From positions 1 to 64,000 of the forward strand of contig NW_020312134.1 of the NCBI RefSeq assembly GCF_002999335.1: a stretch of 64,000 nt of DNA, in the 5' to 3' direction. Positions 23,888-36,299 of this stretch are shown one piece after another. The DNA comes from Cyclospora cayetanensis (Eukaryota > Apicomplexa > Conoidasida > Eucoccidiorida > Eimeriidae). Each line of letters starts with the position of its first letter. Positions within the stretch are counted from its first letter, which is position 1. Made by a program: the position numbers and the translations under genes. The notes under the pieces are model-generated. The model was not told where the DNA came from. It saw only the letters and a list, made by a program, of their open reading frames with translations, and made no database searches.

Positions 23888-25204
23888 ATGGATCTGGCAG
23901 CACCAACACCCCCTACAGCACAACCTGTTGGTGCAACGCCTTCATGGCCCACGCCTTCTGCTGCAGTTGCTGCGGCAGCCTCTGCATCTGCAGCCGCAAC
24001 AGCCGGAGCAGCCTCTGCAGCAACACCCCAAATTCAGACGCGCACGCGGTCTGTACCGACACGCGCGGCGACTTACAGCCTTCGGAGCAGCACGAAAGTT
24101 TCCCGAATCCGCAGCAGCCACAGCCGTGAAAGCAGCAGCAAGACTGCTGTGCAAGGGGCTAGTGGCCATCGATGTTCCTCTTCTCCCAACGTAACCAAGG
24201 TTTTGGGGAAAAAAATCTTGACTCCTGCTGCTGCTGCCGCTTCCCCTTTAGGAAAGAGGAGACGCGCCGCTCGCTTGAGGAGGACACAGCAAAGAATTTC
24301 TGCAGCTCAAGCCTTCTGGCAGAGAATCTTGGAAGAGCTTTCTGAAGCTCCTGGGAAGTGCGACGTTTGTGGAGGCGCAGAAGCCACAGAGGTGTGCATG
24401 CACGACGACGGGGGGAGGGTGTCTTGCCGGAGGGCTAGAGTTGCTGGACTTGCGGGTATAGGGTATATGTGAGAGCAGATTCTGAGTCGAAGCCTTGCTC
24501 TTTTGCAGGAAAACGCCATTCTGTTCTGCGATGCATGCGATGTGCCCGTCCACCTGAATTGTTATGGCGTTGAAGCTGTCCCACCAGGTGCGCTGCATGC
24601 ATTCTGGCAAAGGGTGCTGCTGCTGCTGCTGCTGGATTGTTTTTGCGCCTTAGAGCAGCTAATAGGCGCCTCGCTGCTGGCTTTTCCCCCATCCCTCTTC
24701 GCCCTTCCTCCCCCGCTTTCACGCTGATCTAGTTGCTTTTTGCGGGTGTTTTTTTCTAGGAGATTGGTACTGCGATTACTGCCAAGATGTGCTAAGGCAA
24801 GAGGTAGCGGCGGCCGAAGCAGCAGCGGGAGAGGCCTCGCAGCCAGCAGCCGCAGCAGCGAAAGCGGCAATGGCTAGTCATCTCCCTGCACCTAGCAGCA
24901 GTAGTAGCAGCAGCAGCAGAGGCAGTCGTAGCACAAAAATGCGGCCACAGGAAGATCTCCACGCACCCTTCCCCCGCTGCTGTTGGCTCTGTCCCAGACG
25001 CTCTGGCGCGCTTGTGCGAACTGTGGAGGGTAAGCGTGGCTGCTGCTACCCCTTCCTGCTGCGGCTGTAGGCTTCACGCTATCTAGGCGAGTGACCTCTC
25101 TCTCTCTGTCTCTGTCTCTCTCTGTGTATGTGTGTATGTCTCTCTCTCTGTGTATGTGTGTGTGTCTCTCTCTCTGTCTCTCTCTCTGTCTCTCTCTCTC
25201 TGTC

Positions 25205-25237
<33 letters not shown>

Positions 25238-27451
25238 CTCTCTATGTCTCTCTCTCTCTGTCTCTCTCTTTGTCTCTCTCTCTCTCCTACTGCGGCGTGT
25301 GGTGCTGCTTCTCCTCTGGACTCAGGCCCTTGGGTGCATGTTGCATGTGCTCTCTGGACCCCCGAGTTGGAAGTAGTTAGCCGTGGAGCAAGCGCAGCGT
25401 CTCTACCTGTTGCCGCTTCTGGCGGTATGCGGGCTGCCGGAGAGCCGCTCCCGGGAGTCTCTACAAGAGGGAGCAATCGCAACTGCGGCAGCGATGAGGC
25501 CTCCAAGGCGCTCAGCAGTGACAGCAGTCAAGGGCCATCATTTCAAGGCATGCAAAGTGGATGTACTGCCGGCAGCACACACAAAGTAAACAGCAGCTTG
25601 AGCAGCAGCAACAACAACGGGAGACTGTGCGTTCTCGGGTGTGGCTCGGTGCCCGACGAACGCTTCGATGGCCGCTGTGCTCTGTGTCTGTGGACGGGAG
25701 GCATCCTGCTGCCGTGCGCGGCTGTCGGATGCAACAACAAGTTGCACCCCATCTGCTGCAGGCTCTTCGCATGCGGCCAAGATCTCTGGTGTAGGGTGCT
25801 GCTGCCGCTGTACGGGGCGCGTTTTCGCTGTGCTTCGTGGCTGGAGCTGCTCTTGAATAGGGAGACGTCTCGCTGTTGCGGTTGTGGTTCTGTTACTGAG
25901 ATACTGCTGGTGATCTGAGGTTGTTGCAGTTGTTGCTCTTGATGTGGGATACGTCTCGCGGTTGGGGCAACACGGTGTGCGCTGCGGAGGCAGCAAAGGC
26001 CCCTTCGGCAAGCTTGTAGCTGTTTCCAGCCGGAGCGTTTACTGCTTCTCCTTAACCGTTGCATTTGCTGGTTGGGTGCTGTTGCGGTTTTGCGGGTGTG
26101 TAGCGCAATCAAAAATTCAGCAGGCGGGCCGAGCCTCTTTGGCCCTGCTATGCGCGGAGCACCAGCCTGTGAATGGCGACGGCAATGGGGTCAGGCTTGT
26201 AGAAATGCCGCTCCTACTGCTGCTACTCCTGTAACTACTGCCGCTACTACTGCTGCTGCTATGATGACGACCACTGCTAAAACAAGAACAACTCCATCTG
26301 CTCCTTCTGTCACCGCTATTCCAGCCCTTTTCCGGCCGGGTGTGCTCCCCCCGCTCTCTGCTACTCTGACGCGATGTCTTGGAGGCGTGTGCTGGCTAAA
26401 CGTTTTGTTCTCCTGTGCCGCCGTTGCGTGTGTCTCTGTGTAGTTGGGTAGGGAGGCACCACAAGACGCGCTGCGCCTACATCCCGTGACGCAACTGTGG
26501 CGGCTGCTGCAAAGATCGGGCGATGCCCTTCAGGTGCTGCTCCCCTTGGTGTTGCTGTACTGTTTTTTCGGTGGATCGGAAATCCGCGTGTCTTTGTTGA
26601 TGCTGCAGTTTTGCTGTTGTTGCATGCGATAGACGCGTTTGCAACCTCGCGTTCCCGAATGCTCTGCAAGGAAGCGTCCGTTCGCCACCGCTCTGCTGGC
26701 TGTGCTGTTTGCCCGTGCATTTTTGCAGACGGCTCTCGACTGCCAACGCGAGCGATCGGTGTGGGCCGCCCGCATCAGCGCCATGCTCCTCCAGGTACTT
26801 CCTCTGGCCAATTATGATGGTCGTTGCTTAGGGAAAGGGCGTGGCGGTGCAGCGGCTTTTAGGGTTTCTGCAGGGTGCGTGTGTGCCGCTGACGCTGCCC
26901 TGCGCGCCTGGTGTGGCCTTCGCAGGAGGTTCATGAGACGCTGAAGGCCGTGGAGAGGCTCTGGCTCCGACTACACAGCCTTTGCTGACAGGGCAGCAGC
27001 AACGGCTGCCGCCACGCCGCTGCTGTTGTTTTGGGAGGCGGGGGGAAAGCTGCAAGAGCTGTTTCACGACACGAAATGGGCAGTACGCACTGGCCTATTG
27101 CGCTGGCTGGCCGTTGCTGCAGCGGCTCGTGTTGTGCACGGCCGCCTCTATCGGGGAGAAAGCAAGAAAAGCAGTGCGATCAAAATGTGCTTGAGCCTCG
27201 GTGCTGTCCTCCACATAGGGAGGGAAGGCAGCACAAACGGCGCGCATGAATGCTCGAGCAGTGCAGGGGGCACAGGCTCCGGAGGTGTCGCAGCCTCCCC
27301 GGCAAAGAGCAGCAGCAGCAGCAGCAGCAGCAGTAGCAGCATCAGTAGCAGCAGCAGCAGCAGCAGTAGCAGCATCAGTAGCAGCAGCAGCAGCACTAGC
27401 AGCAGGAGGCAGCACTCGAGTGAGACTGCTGCAGCAGCGCAGCAGAGGTAG
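23888..27451 (+). CDS. PHD plus extended-PHD finger protein (BRPF/JADE-like histone reader)
   Basis: A probable nuclear chromatin-binding protein. Confident exons: 23888-24391, 24509-24587, 24760-25029, 25326 to about 25790, with phases that agree. The first PHD finger is split over three exons: CDVCGGAEATE, then NAILFCDACDVPVHLNCYGV, then GDWYCDYCQ, giving the Cys4-His-Cys3 ligand set. It is followed by an extended PHD half-finger, CCWLCPRRSGALVRT, then PWVHVACALWTPE, then CALCLWTGG and CNNKLHPICC. PHD followed by an extended PHD is the arrangement of the BRPF/JADE/AF10 group, which reads histone H3 tails. The N-terminal 130 residues are Ala/Ser/Arg-rich with basic clusters (GKRRRAARLRRTQQR) that look nuclear. 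Exons after 25.8 kb are not fully resolved. A late exon (about 27000-27451) ends in a poly-Ser tract (27307-27405) before the stop. No bromodomain or PWWP was seen. Complete 3' structure, and whether an exon near 27776-27900 belongs here, remain open. Confidence 0.86.
25090..25295 (+). repeat. CT/GT-rich microsatellite in an intron of the PHD gene
   Basis: About 200 bases of interleaved TCTCTC, TGTCTC and TGTATGTG words in the intron before the exon starting at 25326. It makes a long pyrimidine tract that runs close to the acceptor. A similar CT-rich intron tract occurs in the UFD2 gene near 61815-61905 (there on the + strand, so purine-rich in the transcript). Confidence 0.85.
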
Positions 27452-28250
27452 GAGCTGGAGAGCACTGGCCGCTGTCCCAACAACCCTGTAAGAAGCAGCC
27501 GCCGCAGCAGCAGCAGCGGCAACAGCAGCAGGAAAAGGGCTACACCCGTAACCTTTCGCGTCGAGCCAGACGTAGGCAGAACCGAAAGGCCAGCAATTCT
27601 GTATTCCCTTTTCAGCCCCTGAAGATTGCGGCAGGCGCGTTGTTGTGCGAGGGCCTGCAGTGGCCACAGATAGAGCAGCCGAGCGGTAACTCGTTTTATG
27701 TGCATTTGAACTGAAGTAGGAGCCACACATCCAGATCGTATTCAGTCATACCAAGCTCGTAAAACGCCGCTGCAGGTGCAGCTGCAGGAGAAACAAAAGG
27801 GTTGCTCGGTGTTAAACCCTGCTTTGGCAGCCAGCAATGTACAGGAAACTGCTGCCTTGCTGCTGCGCAAGCTTCGCGAGACCCCTAGAGCCTTCTCAAT
27901 ATTCCCCCACCCAGCAAGTACACGTATCTTTCATGGACACACGCATGCGATTACGCAGGAACACGATCACCTATACGCACAGAAAGGAAAAAAGACTTTC
28001 TGGCCGCTACTTTCGGCAGTCTACACTGTTTCCCATGGCCACATGCCTACTCGCGCCCACCTGCCGCCGCTGAGTACGACCAGCGACTTGTTGCTGCTCT
28101 TGCTGTTGCTGCTGCGTTTTTTCGCTGCCGTAGCAGGCAGACCCATCGAACACAAGCCACATGGAACTGCATGGATGCAAGCTTTTACGCGGCCCTCCTT
28201 GTAATAAATTTATGGGCAGCGCAGTTAAACTACAGCTGAAGAGGATAGAG
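27452..28250. other. Gap between convergent PHD and WD40 genes, possible missed exon
   Basis: A stretch at about 27776-27900 follows a CTGCAG acceptor-like site and reads (+ strand) as a helix-like segment (VQLQEKQKGC...TAALLLRKLRETP). It may be an extra 3' exon of the PHD gene, but no linking donor was established. Nothing else was recognised. Confidence 0.35.
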
Positions 28251-31200
28251 GGTGTCCATGGAAGAGGGCAGCAGCTGCAGAGATGGCAGCCGGAGGAGCC
28301 GCGCGGTAGGGCTGTAGAGGCTCGTGAGAAGGCAGTGTGAAGGCAGCAGAGGAGCCAATGGTATTAAAGAGGCAAGCCGGCTATCTGTAGTGGATTCGCG
28401 CACACATCAAGACACACACAAAACATGCAATCGACAAGCACACACCCACGTCCACCGATGCACATGCATGTCTCGGAAAATACAGCCCTTCCCCTCCCCT
28501 CCCCACTCCACTGCGCCTTCCCTGCTCGCTGCCCGCATCAGCAGGCGACCCCACAGAAGCTGCAGCAACGCGACAAGAAAATGCTTTGCACGCACCATAG
28601 CCTGGAGTTGCGGGGGAAGGGCAGTCTGCTGCCTCTACAACCCAAGAAAGCCAGGGGCGTGACGCTCCCCAATGCCTAAGCAGCACAGCGCAGCAGAAGA
28701 AGCCGCAGCTACCGGCGGTGTGCGTCAAAGGCATCGCCACAAGAAAACGTTTCAGAAGAAAACAGGCGGGCTGGCTGGTCGGCAAACTGTAGCGCTTCCA
28801 AGCAGACGAAAAGACGCACGAACGATGACTAGGCGATTACAGGCAACGACGCTTATCCGCATGTGTGTGCATAGATATAATACATATAAATATACACAGA
28901 AATGTATATGAATGCAGAAGGAAAGGTACAATTGACAAGGCAGCCAGGCGCAAACATGCATCCCAGGAAACAGATTCATACAGCTCGTTCCACATACCCG
29001 GGAAAACAATAGCGTTATGTATACATATATACATATATATGTGCGCGTTTGTATAGATATGCAACTATATATATATACGCATATGAATGTATATATATAT
29101 ACATGTATATGTGTGTATATATATGTACATATACATGCGGAAAGGCACTTCAATGCCCCGGCGGCGAAGAAACAGTCCTTCACGGAAAAAAAGACAGAGG
29201 AAAGCGGGTAGCGAAAATGCGGATGCGAAAGCGTGGCATCGTCTCACCAGAAGTGCACGACGCCGTCTGCCCCAACTTCGGAGACATGCCTTCTTCCAGG
29301 TGACTGCAGACTTCGTATCCCCGCAGAAGAGACGCAGATGCCTCTCTGCAGAGCCACTGACTGCTGCTGCTGCTGCAAGAGACACTGGAGAGCCGCACTC
29401 CCAGACACTGCGCCCTTTTGTAGCTGCGAACGCTTAGATGCTGCTGCTGCTCTTGCTGCTGCTGCTCCTGCGGTAACAGCAGAAGATTCCAACGCAGCGC
29501 GGTACGAGGGGATGGGCGTCGGGTGTATCTCTCCGCCTGTGTCTGCTGTGCTGCACGAGGCGGGGGAACTCGTGCTGCTGCCCGATCTGCTGTCGCTTCT
29601 GAACTTCCGCAGCGTAAGGACGGAAGGCGGAATGGCACTGTACGGTCCCGGAGGATAATAAAAAGAAGGCGCGAGAGATCCATCCCCGCGCGCTGTCCTT
29701 AAGGATTGCACCGGCGGGGCTGCCAAACATCGCATGCGCGACGAATTCCGCAAATCCAAAAGTAAGACAGTGCCCCTTTCCGAAAGGCCTGCTAGCGTCT
29801 CTCCTGCAGCGCACAGAAATCTCAATCAGAAGCTCAAGATTTGACGGCATCTCCCGCGGCAGCGGCACATGCGCGGATCGGCTCAGAGACCACTAGGCAG
29901 TCCTCTGCGCCATAATACATCTGTTCGGCGCAATGAGCTGCCAGCGCTCGCTAGATGCCGAAGCCAACGCAGCGGAAAGGGTACTTGCAAATATGCATCT
30001 ACCCATCTACACAGTTACGTACACATACACATTTACATACACATACACACTTACACACACATTTACGTGCACATACACATTTACATACTTGAACATATTT
30101 ACATACTCATACATGCACACACATTTACATACACATACACACAATAACATGCAGATAGATACACATACCAATGATATCTGCAGCGACCACCAGCTCTTCC
30201 TCCAGAGAGGCGGGGTAGTGTTGCTCTGGCTGTGGCTGCAGCGAGGCTGCCCTAATCAGATTGGGGATGCGCGCATCCGCGATGCGCAGTTCTCTAGGCA
30301 GCACCACTACCTGCGTTGCTCTGGAAAGGGGGAGTAGGCGTCTTGCCCAACTGCCTGGTGCTGCTGTTGTTGCAGCTGCTGCTGCAGGTGTTGCCGCAGG
30401 TGTCGCTACGGTTGTTGAGGCTGTGGACGCGGAGAGCGAGCGCGGCAAGTCCATACGATTTATGCACTGCAGCAGCAAAAGCAGTAACAGCAACAGCAGT
30501 AACAGCAACAGTAACCATAACACTAACAACAGCAATAACAGCAACAGTTTTAAGAGCAACAGTAACCATAACACTAACAACAGCAGTAACAGCAACAGTA
30601 ACCATAACACTAACAACAGCAATAACAGCAACAGTAACCATAACACTAACAACAGCAGTAACAGCAACAGTAGTAACAGCAACAGTAACACTAACACTAA
30701 CAACAGCAATAACAGCAACAGTAACCATAACACTTTCAACAGCAATAACAGCAACAGTTGTAAGAGCAACAGTAACACTAACACTAACAACAGCAGTAAC
30801 AGCAACAGCTGAAGTGCGACTCCTAACGCATGTATGTGGCCCCCATGGCATGCGCCTGAAGCACTCCAAAGAGCCTTACGGCGCCCCCCCTACGCCAATA
30901 AATAGATTGGTCCTACGCACAAGGCACTGTAGCTGACCTGCATGCGATGCGCATCCACGATGCAAACAGCTCCAGAGGATACCAGAACGCCGTATTGCTG
31001 CTGATGCTGCTGCTGTTGCTGCAGCAGTAGCGCGGAACCGTCCAGCGGGCTAAGATCGACAACAAAGCTGCCACTACTCCGGGGAAGTTCTAGTTCGTTT
31101 TGCGGTCTAAGGACCTCTGGAAGATGCGTTTCGCTGGAGCTGCTTCTGCTGCTGCAGCCACTGCAGCTGCTGCAGCTGCTGCAGCTGCTGCTGTCGTCCC

Positions 31201-33985
31201 CGTCCCAGCACACCTCGTGCTGCACGTCATAGAGCGCCACGACTGCTGGCGAGGAGGCACCCGACTCCGCGAGGTAAGGATGCAACGCAGGCCTTGCCTG
31301 CTGCCCGGCTAGCAGCTTGCTGCTCGTCATGCTGCTGCCGCCGTAGCTGCTGGAGCTGCTGTGGATTCGCATCACTGTGGAAGTCCAGCAGCGGGAGACG
31401 TGCTGGTGCAGAGGGAGCCCCCAGGGGGGGGTGTTACGGCTCATAAGGGGTGTAAGTCGGAGGCAGCGTCGGAGTTTAGGCTGCAGCTCCAGTCTTCCAG
31501 AAAGCGAGAACAGGCAGCACGTGTTGGCCGCGTCTATGGAGAGGAGCAGCGGCGACGCCGCTGGCAAGCTGCTGCTGCTGCAAAGCACTCCGTCACCTGT
31601 ATCGTTTCGTCCAATGCAGCACATGAAGAGCAGCGGCGAAGCTGGCGCGTATCCCGCTGCAGGAGCGTCTTCTGCTGCTCCTGTATCTGCTCCTGAATCT
31701 GACGCGACAGGCTGCGTGAGGAAAGTCTGATGCAGCAAGGGGGGTCTACTGCTCCAACCCCTGGCAGCGCTCAGCTGCTGACGCAAAGCCCCTTCCGCAG
31801 ACAGCGGTGCAGACACGAGACGGCCGCCAGCCTGCAATAGCGCCTCCGCAGCGGCAGCACACGTGAGACGCTGCTGCTGAATGCCGTTGCGGCTGCATCC
31901 GATGACGAGACAGCTGCCTACACTCTTCTCTGACAGTGCAACGGCTGCTGATACGCCAGCAGCGATGGGCAAGCCAGGCTGGGGGCGGGCACGCCTGCTC
32001 TGCACTTGATACTCCTGCCGCTCGTCATACAGCAGCAGCTGCTGTTGCTGCTGCTGCTGCAGTTGCAGTTGCCGGCCGCTTGCACTGCTCAGCAGAGGCC
32101 CCTCCGGGAAGGAGCAGCAGTAAGGCTCCCTGCCCCTCCACAAGGGCAGCTGCTGCTGCTGCTGCAGCAGCAGCAGCAGCATGCAGCTCTGCCTTCGACG
32201 GCACATAGATAGCGCCCACAAGGCAGTCCTGCTGGTCGCTGAGAGAGCTCCCCATGAAGCCACATCGAGGAGCAGCAAGAGGGGCAGCACGCCTGCAGCA
32301 GCAGCTGTTGCTGCCGTGCAGGGTAATCCGCTGTGGCAGCCTCTGCTGCTGCGTCCAAAGCGGCCGCTGCAGCAGAGGCGGCACCAACAGCCACTGAACT
32401 GTCCAGTCGAACTCCTGCTGCTGCTGCTCTTGCCACTGTGAAAAGTGCTGCCGCTGCTGACGCGGCAACTGCATCGGCTCTCTTGGCGGCCGCTGCAGCT
32501 GCCAGAGACGACTCCGTAACAACAGGCGCAGCTGCTGCCGCAGTTGCCGCTGCCGCCGTTGCCGCTGCCGCCGTTGCCGCTGCTGCTGCCACAGTCCCGC
32601 ACTTCGCAAGAGCAGCTGCATGCCTTCACCAACACCCGCTCAAGGCAGCTCTCCCCCGCGGCTTGCGAGCTTCGGGTATATGCCTCGTTCCACAGCAAAC
32701 TCGCCATCCTCGCGTGGCCACTCTTGGCTCCTGCATGCATTCCCTTAAAGCCGCTCTTGTTGCGAAATCGTCTGCAGCCGGAGCGGCAGCCTGACGGCAC
32801 TGCAGCAGCTGCAGGCAACCAGAGGGCCTCATCAGCACTCTCGCCAACTACAGTCCGAAGCTCCTGAGACGCCCACAGCACGGAGGCAGGCACCTCCTGC
32901 TGCTTCCTGCTTTCCTCCTGAAGCTCGCCAAATTGCGGATGCTGCAAACGTTGACTGCGGCCGTTGGAGTGCCTCCCCACCATACTAGAAACTTGGTGCC
33001 GCCGCTGCTGTTGCTTCTGCTGTTGCTTCTGCTGTTGCTTCTGCTGCTGCTTCTGCTGCTGCTTCTGCTGCTGCTTCTGCTGCTGCTGGTGCTGAAAAGG
33101 CGGCTGTACAGGCTTCGCCTTGGGCTGCTGTTGCTCTTCCTCTTCACCCATCGAGGAATCCAAGCGACGCGGTGTCCACCGCCGTCGCAGGTGCATGCGT
33201 TGCTGCTGCTGCTTCTGGTGCAGCTCTTCTGCCTCTTCTAGCTCCTCCAGCTGCTCCTGCAGCTTCTCTACCTGCTCCTCTGGCTTCTCTACCTGCTCCA
33301 GCAGCTCCTCTTGGTGCTCTTGCTGCTGCTTGTGGTGTAGAGGGCTGCACTTTGCCCACCAGTTGGGGGAAGCCCGCGAAGAAATCCTGTGGCCGCTATG
33401 TTGCAGCTGGTCTCTCAGAGACTGCTGCCTGCTGGTGCGTTGCTCGTGTTTGTGATATTCCGAGATGTGTCGCTGCAGCAGGCCGCAGCGGGCAGCTGCC
33501 GCTAGGGTCCGGTGCTGCTGCTGCCTCCCACTGCGATGCACCTGCTGCCATCGCAGCAAGTTGTAGTTCGTGAAAAACTGGACTGCAGCAGCAGCTGGAA
33601 CTGCGCCGCTGTGCGCGGCTGCTGCACTGCTGCTGCTGCTACCGCCTGGCCAGCGCGGAGTTCGACACCACTGCTGGGGGCCTCCCCCCCCTCCCTCATC
33701 GGGAGCCTCACCTCTCCGCGTCACTGTTGCTGCCTTCCTATCCCCCGTTGAAACTGCCGCAGCTCCAGTCGCAGACGCCACAATGGCAGCCAGCGCTGCT
33801 GCACGGGCTTCGGCCGCTGCGGCTCCATCGCTGCTCTGCTCGGCAAGCAGCAAATCCTTCCGCAGATGAGTCGGACAGCCTGCGTTCCTCCTGCTAGCCC
33901 CTGCCCATCGCCTGTTGCTGCTGACGCTGCTGCTGCTTGCCGCTTTACAGCACTCGCCGCCTTCGCCGTCGGGGGAGCCAGCCAT
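28250..33985 (-). CDS. Large WD40-repeat-like protein with Gln/Ala/Ser-rich N-terminus
   Basis: Function not recognised. Well supported minus-strand exons: 33985-30938, 30310-30169 and 29803-29248, with strong donors (CAG|GTCAGC, TTG|GTATGT, CTG|GTGAGA) and matching phases. Across these junctions the protein reads GAVCIVDAHRMQ, VVVLPRELRIADARIP, AADIIGETLAGLSERGTVLLLDLR and VSEVGADGVVHFW. These are WD40-type blades with 'GxVxxxDxR' and 'xGADGxVxxW' strands. The first exon encodes about 1016 codons. It includes a Glu/Gln coiled-coil region (EELLEQVEKPEEQVEKLQEQ), a KQQQ repeat (33003-33090), and long Ser/Cys/Ala/Gln-rich parts. Between about 32000 and 32620 all three minus frames are open and a different frame also looks protein-like (GFMGSSLSDQQDCLVGAIYV). 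Unannotated introns or a frame change may therefore lie there. Exons after 29248 are unresolved; the 3' limit given is approximate. Confidence 0.62.
29015..29145. repeat. TATATAC/ATATGTAT microsatellite
   Basis: About 130 bases built from TATATA, ATACAT and TATGTG words, in a probable intron or 3' part of the WD40 gene. Similar CATACACA-type tracts lie at 29998-30145 and 41085-41165. These are simple repeats without further signal. Confidence 0.8.
30470..30812 (+). repeat. Minisatellite of AAC/AGTAAC words, about 36-66 bp higher-order unit
   Basis: Built from AACAGCAACAGTAACCATAA and AACACTAACAACAGCAATAA blocks arranged in a higher-order pattern, with at least five alternating copies. It lies within the 626-nt intron of the WD40 gene (30937-30311), so on the transcribed strand it is a TGTTGCTGTTAC-rich intron. 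All three frames on each strand are open through it, which explains the long low-complexity frames here. Confidence 0.85.
33003..33092 (-). repeat. 12-bp coding repeat (KQQQ)n in the WD40 gene
   Basis: Seven or so copies of a 12-bp unit encode Lys-Gln-Gln-Gln on the minus strand, inside the first long exon. It is a homopolymer-type expansion typical of Eimeria genes. Confidence 0.8.
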
Positions 33986-34014
33986 GCCTGCTGCGGCTCT
34001 TCGTAGGCCCCCAC

Positions 34015-36299
34015 GTCTTTACTCCGGCACCCGCTGATCCCGCTGCCTCAAGGGGGCATGTGCAGCAGTTGCCTCTGCATGGCTGCTCTTGACTATCGAC
34101 ACACATGCGAGAGAACCTGCTCTTGTCTGCTGCAGGAGGAGGCAACGCGTGCGTGCGGCGCCAGCGGCAGTCTTCCGAAGAAAAGCGTACACGACTTGCA
34201 CGCAAGAAGGCGCACCTCGTCGCAAAAAATCCCTTAAACGCCAAACCCCCAAACCCCGATCAAACAGCAGCACGACACGGCCGCAGGGGGGAGCATGCAC
34301 AACGGGTGAACGACCTCTAGAAGTGAGTCGCAGAGCTTGACATGCATGCTCAACAAGAGGGACTTGACAACACTGTCTGCGTGTTTTGCTGTCTGCCTGG
34401 GATTTGGGGGTTGTTGCTGCTGCTGCTGTAGCTCCTGCAGCGGAAGCCGCGTTCGGGGAAAATGTGCATCCAGGCTCAAAGTGTGTGTTGGGCGGATAAA
34501 ATTGGACGAAAACACACAAATATCGTGAAGCATCTGTTTAGGGCAACTTGCGCATGGGCTGCTGTTGCAGCGGCCGCAATTTATGCGGTGCAACTGCTAT
34601 GGTGCTGCGGCCGCCAGTGCTGCACGGCCATGCGTGAGCGATGGCTGCTTCGGTGCGAAGCCTCTTGCTGTAGTGTTGAGCATGTGTATTCAAAGGTGCC
34701 TTTATCCAGTATTGTAGGGAAATGCAGGCCGGTGGCTAGGGCCCATCGCACTGCTTCCTGATGGCTGCAGTGAATTTCAACGACAGCGCTGCTTTGGGGA
34801 AGCCTCTGCCCCCCAGTGCAATCCCACAACACACGCACACATGCGCCCTCCAAGCCATCAACGCGAATTCTCTCCAACATAAACAGTCAAGTTGGATCGA
34901 TTTGAGGGCAGCTTCTGCGGATTTTCTTCTTCTCAACGCATCGAAGGCAGCGCTAGCAACTCCGAAGGCCGACCCCACCCTACATACATACACACCCCGA
35001 AAGAGCCAACTACCCTTCTACATCTGCAGCCTGGGCTCTGAACTTCATCGGAATCTCAGGACATACATAGGATCTGAGGCCCACCGGAGAGGGCCTCAAA
35101 CTCTAGACTGGTTGAGGCCGCAATGCGGCGCTCCATCGAACTTCTCCCTAGGACGATACTCATTCCTGACCACCCTCTAAGCTTATTAGAAAGCTTATGA
35201 GCGTCCTTCCAGAAGAGCATTCTTTCTAGCTTCGCTGCTTGCTTCCCTCTAGGTTATGAAACTTGGGGAAAGGTACTGCTAGGCTAAGCATAGCCGCACT
35301 CTGTAAGCACTTTGAACTCAGGTAGTTGCACATAGCAGCTAACGCACATGCACACGATATTGCGTCATATTGTGTGAAACTAACAGTACTCTGCAACGAG
35401 ATACTTGAATAGACGAGCCACCCAATCAACTGTTCCCTAATTCCTACCTTGACCTATTTAGTGTGCTGCAAAGCGTCAAAGTGCATACTTCCCTGCGCTA
35501 CAATGGACACGCACTTCAACTTCGTTGGGGAAATTTGCAATGGGGAAGGTTCTTAAGGGGTGGAGAACATCGGGTGTGCTCAAGAACCAAAGAATGATAC
35601 ACCCTCATGGAGCAGATCCAAGGCGTGAACGGTACAAGGATTGCCCACGCTTGTTATAGCGGGCTAAGATACACTTAACCACTTCCATATACGCCCGATA
35701 CAGTAAGCTGAAAATCAGTAAAAGGTTGATTAAGCGGTTTGTCTGTTCGTAAATCTTGTTTGTTGCACAGTACTATTTGCTCAATATAATAAGGCGCAGT
35801 GTTGTGGGCGTGCACGCTAGATGCTATGTGCAATTACCTGTGAGTGCTCGGAATGCTTCAACTGGTGCAGTTACGCGCATCGCAGTTGTCCCTTTCCATC
35901 TCATCCAAAAAAGTTTGAGGGGCTCGAGCGGGGGAAGACGGAAACCCTGTCAAAAAAGTGCATTCTAATAGGTCTATTTTGCTTCTGGAGTCAAGTGCCT
36001 CCCTGTAAAGATTTTCAAATGGAGAGCTACAGTTGGCATCTCTATATGGTCCGATGCATCTGTTGCTCGCCCATCCACTGGTTGCGGGCTCAGTAAGGTG
36101 TCAGCTTTTCCTTCAACAGGTGTTCGGCTCCAAAAAGTTATTTGCTGATTCAGTCACTGATTTCTTTGGGCCCCAGTCTGGAAGAAAACCCACTTGCGAC
36201 AGAAGTATATGGTCGCACAACGCTCGGTGGGGTGATTGGCAGAGGCCGACCTGCAGGTTGATGTGAACATAGTAACTCTACAGCTAGTAGAAAGCCACG
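34015..36299. other. Gene-free stretch at the start of the repeat-poor block
   Basis: 34.0-34.7 kb may hold the 5' region of the WD40 gene. From about 34.8 kb the triplet repeats vanish and AT content rises. Only short frames remain. A copy of the dispersed 'GTTGCACATxGCA' repeat is recognisable near 35265-35400, and relics of other repeats are likely. No intact gene was seen. Confidence 0.45.

Noticed and set aside
25091..25300. Ser/Leu-rich coding frames over the CT microsatellite
   Set aside because: Phase-consistent PHD exons end at 25029 and restart at 25326, so this is intron.
27095..27730. Long minus-strand Ala/Leu frames opposite the PHD gene
   Set aside because: They mirror the poly-Ser AGC tract of the + strand exon; any frame stays open through AGC/GCT triplets.
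30470..30812. CRISPR array
   Set aside because: Units are contiguous low-complexity triplets with no distinct spacers, in a eukaryotic intron.
30125..30936. Long poly-Leu, poly-Val/Ala and Asn/Ser frames as repeat proteins
   Set aside because: All frames on both strands are open through the minisatellite, and splice phases place it in an intron of the WD40 gene.
36033..36266. Integrase core of the retroelement at 36.0-36.3 kb
   Set aside because: Only vague resemblance (a QQVF word). Position before the Gag-like fragment is wrong for integrase and no DDE residues could be placed.
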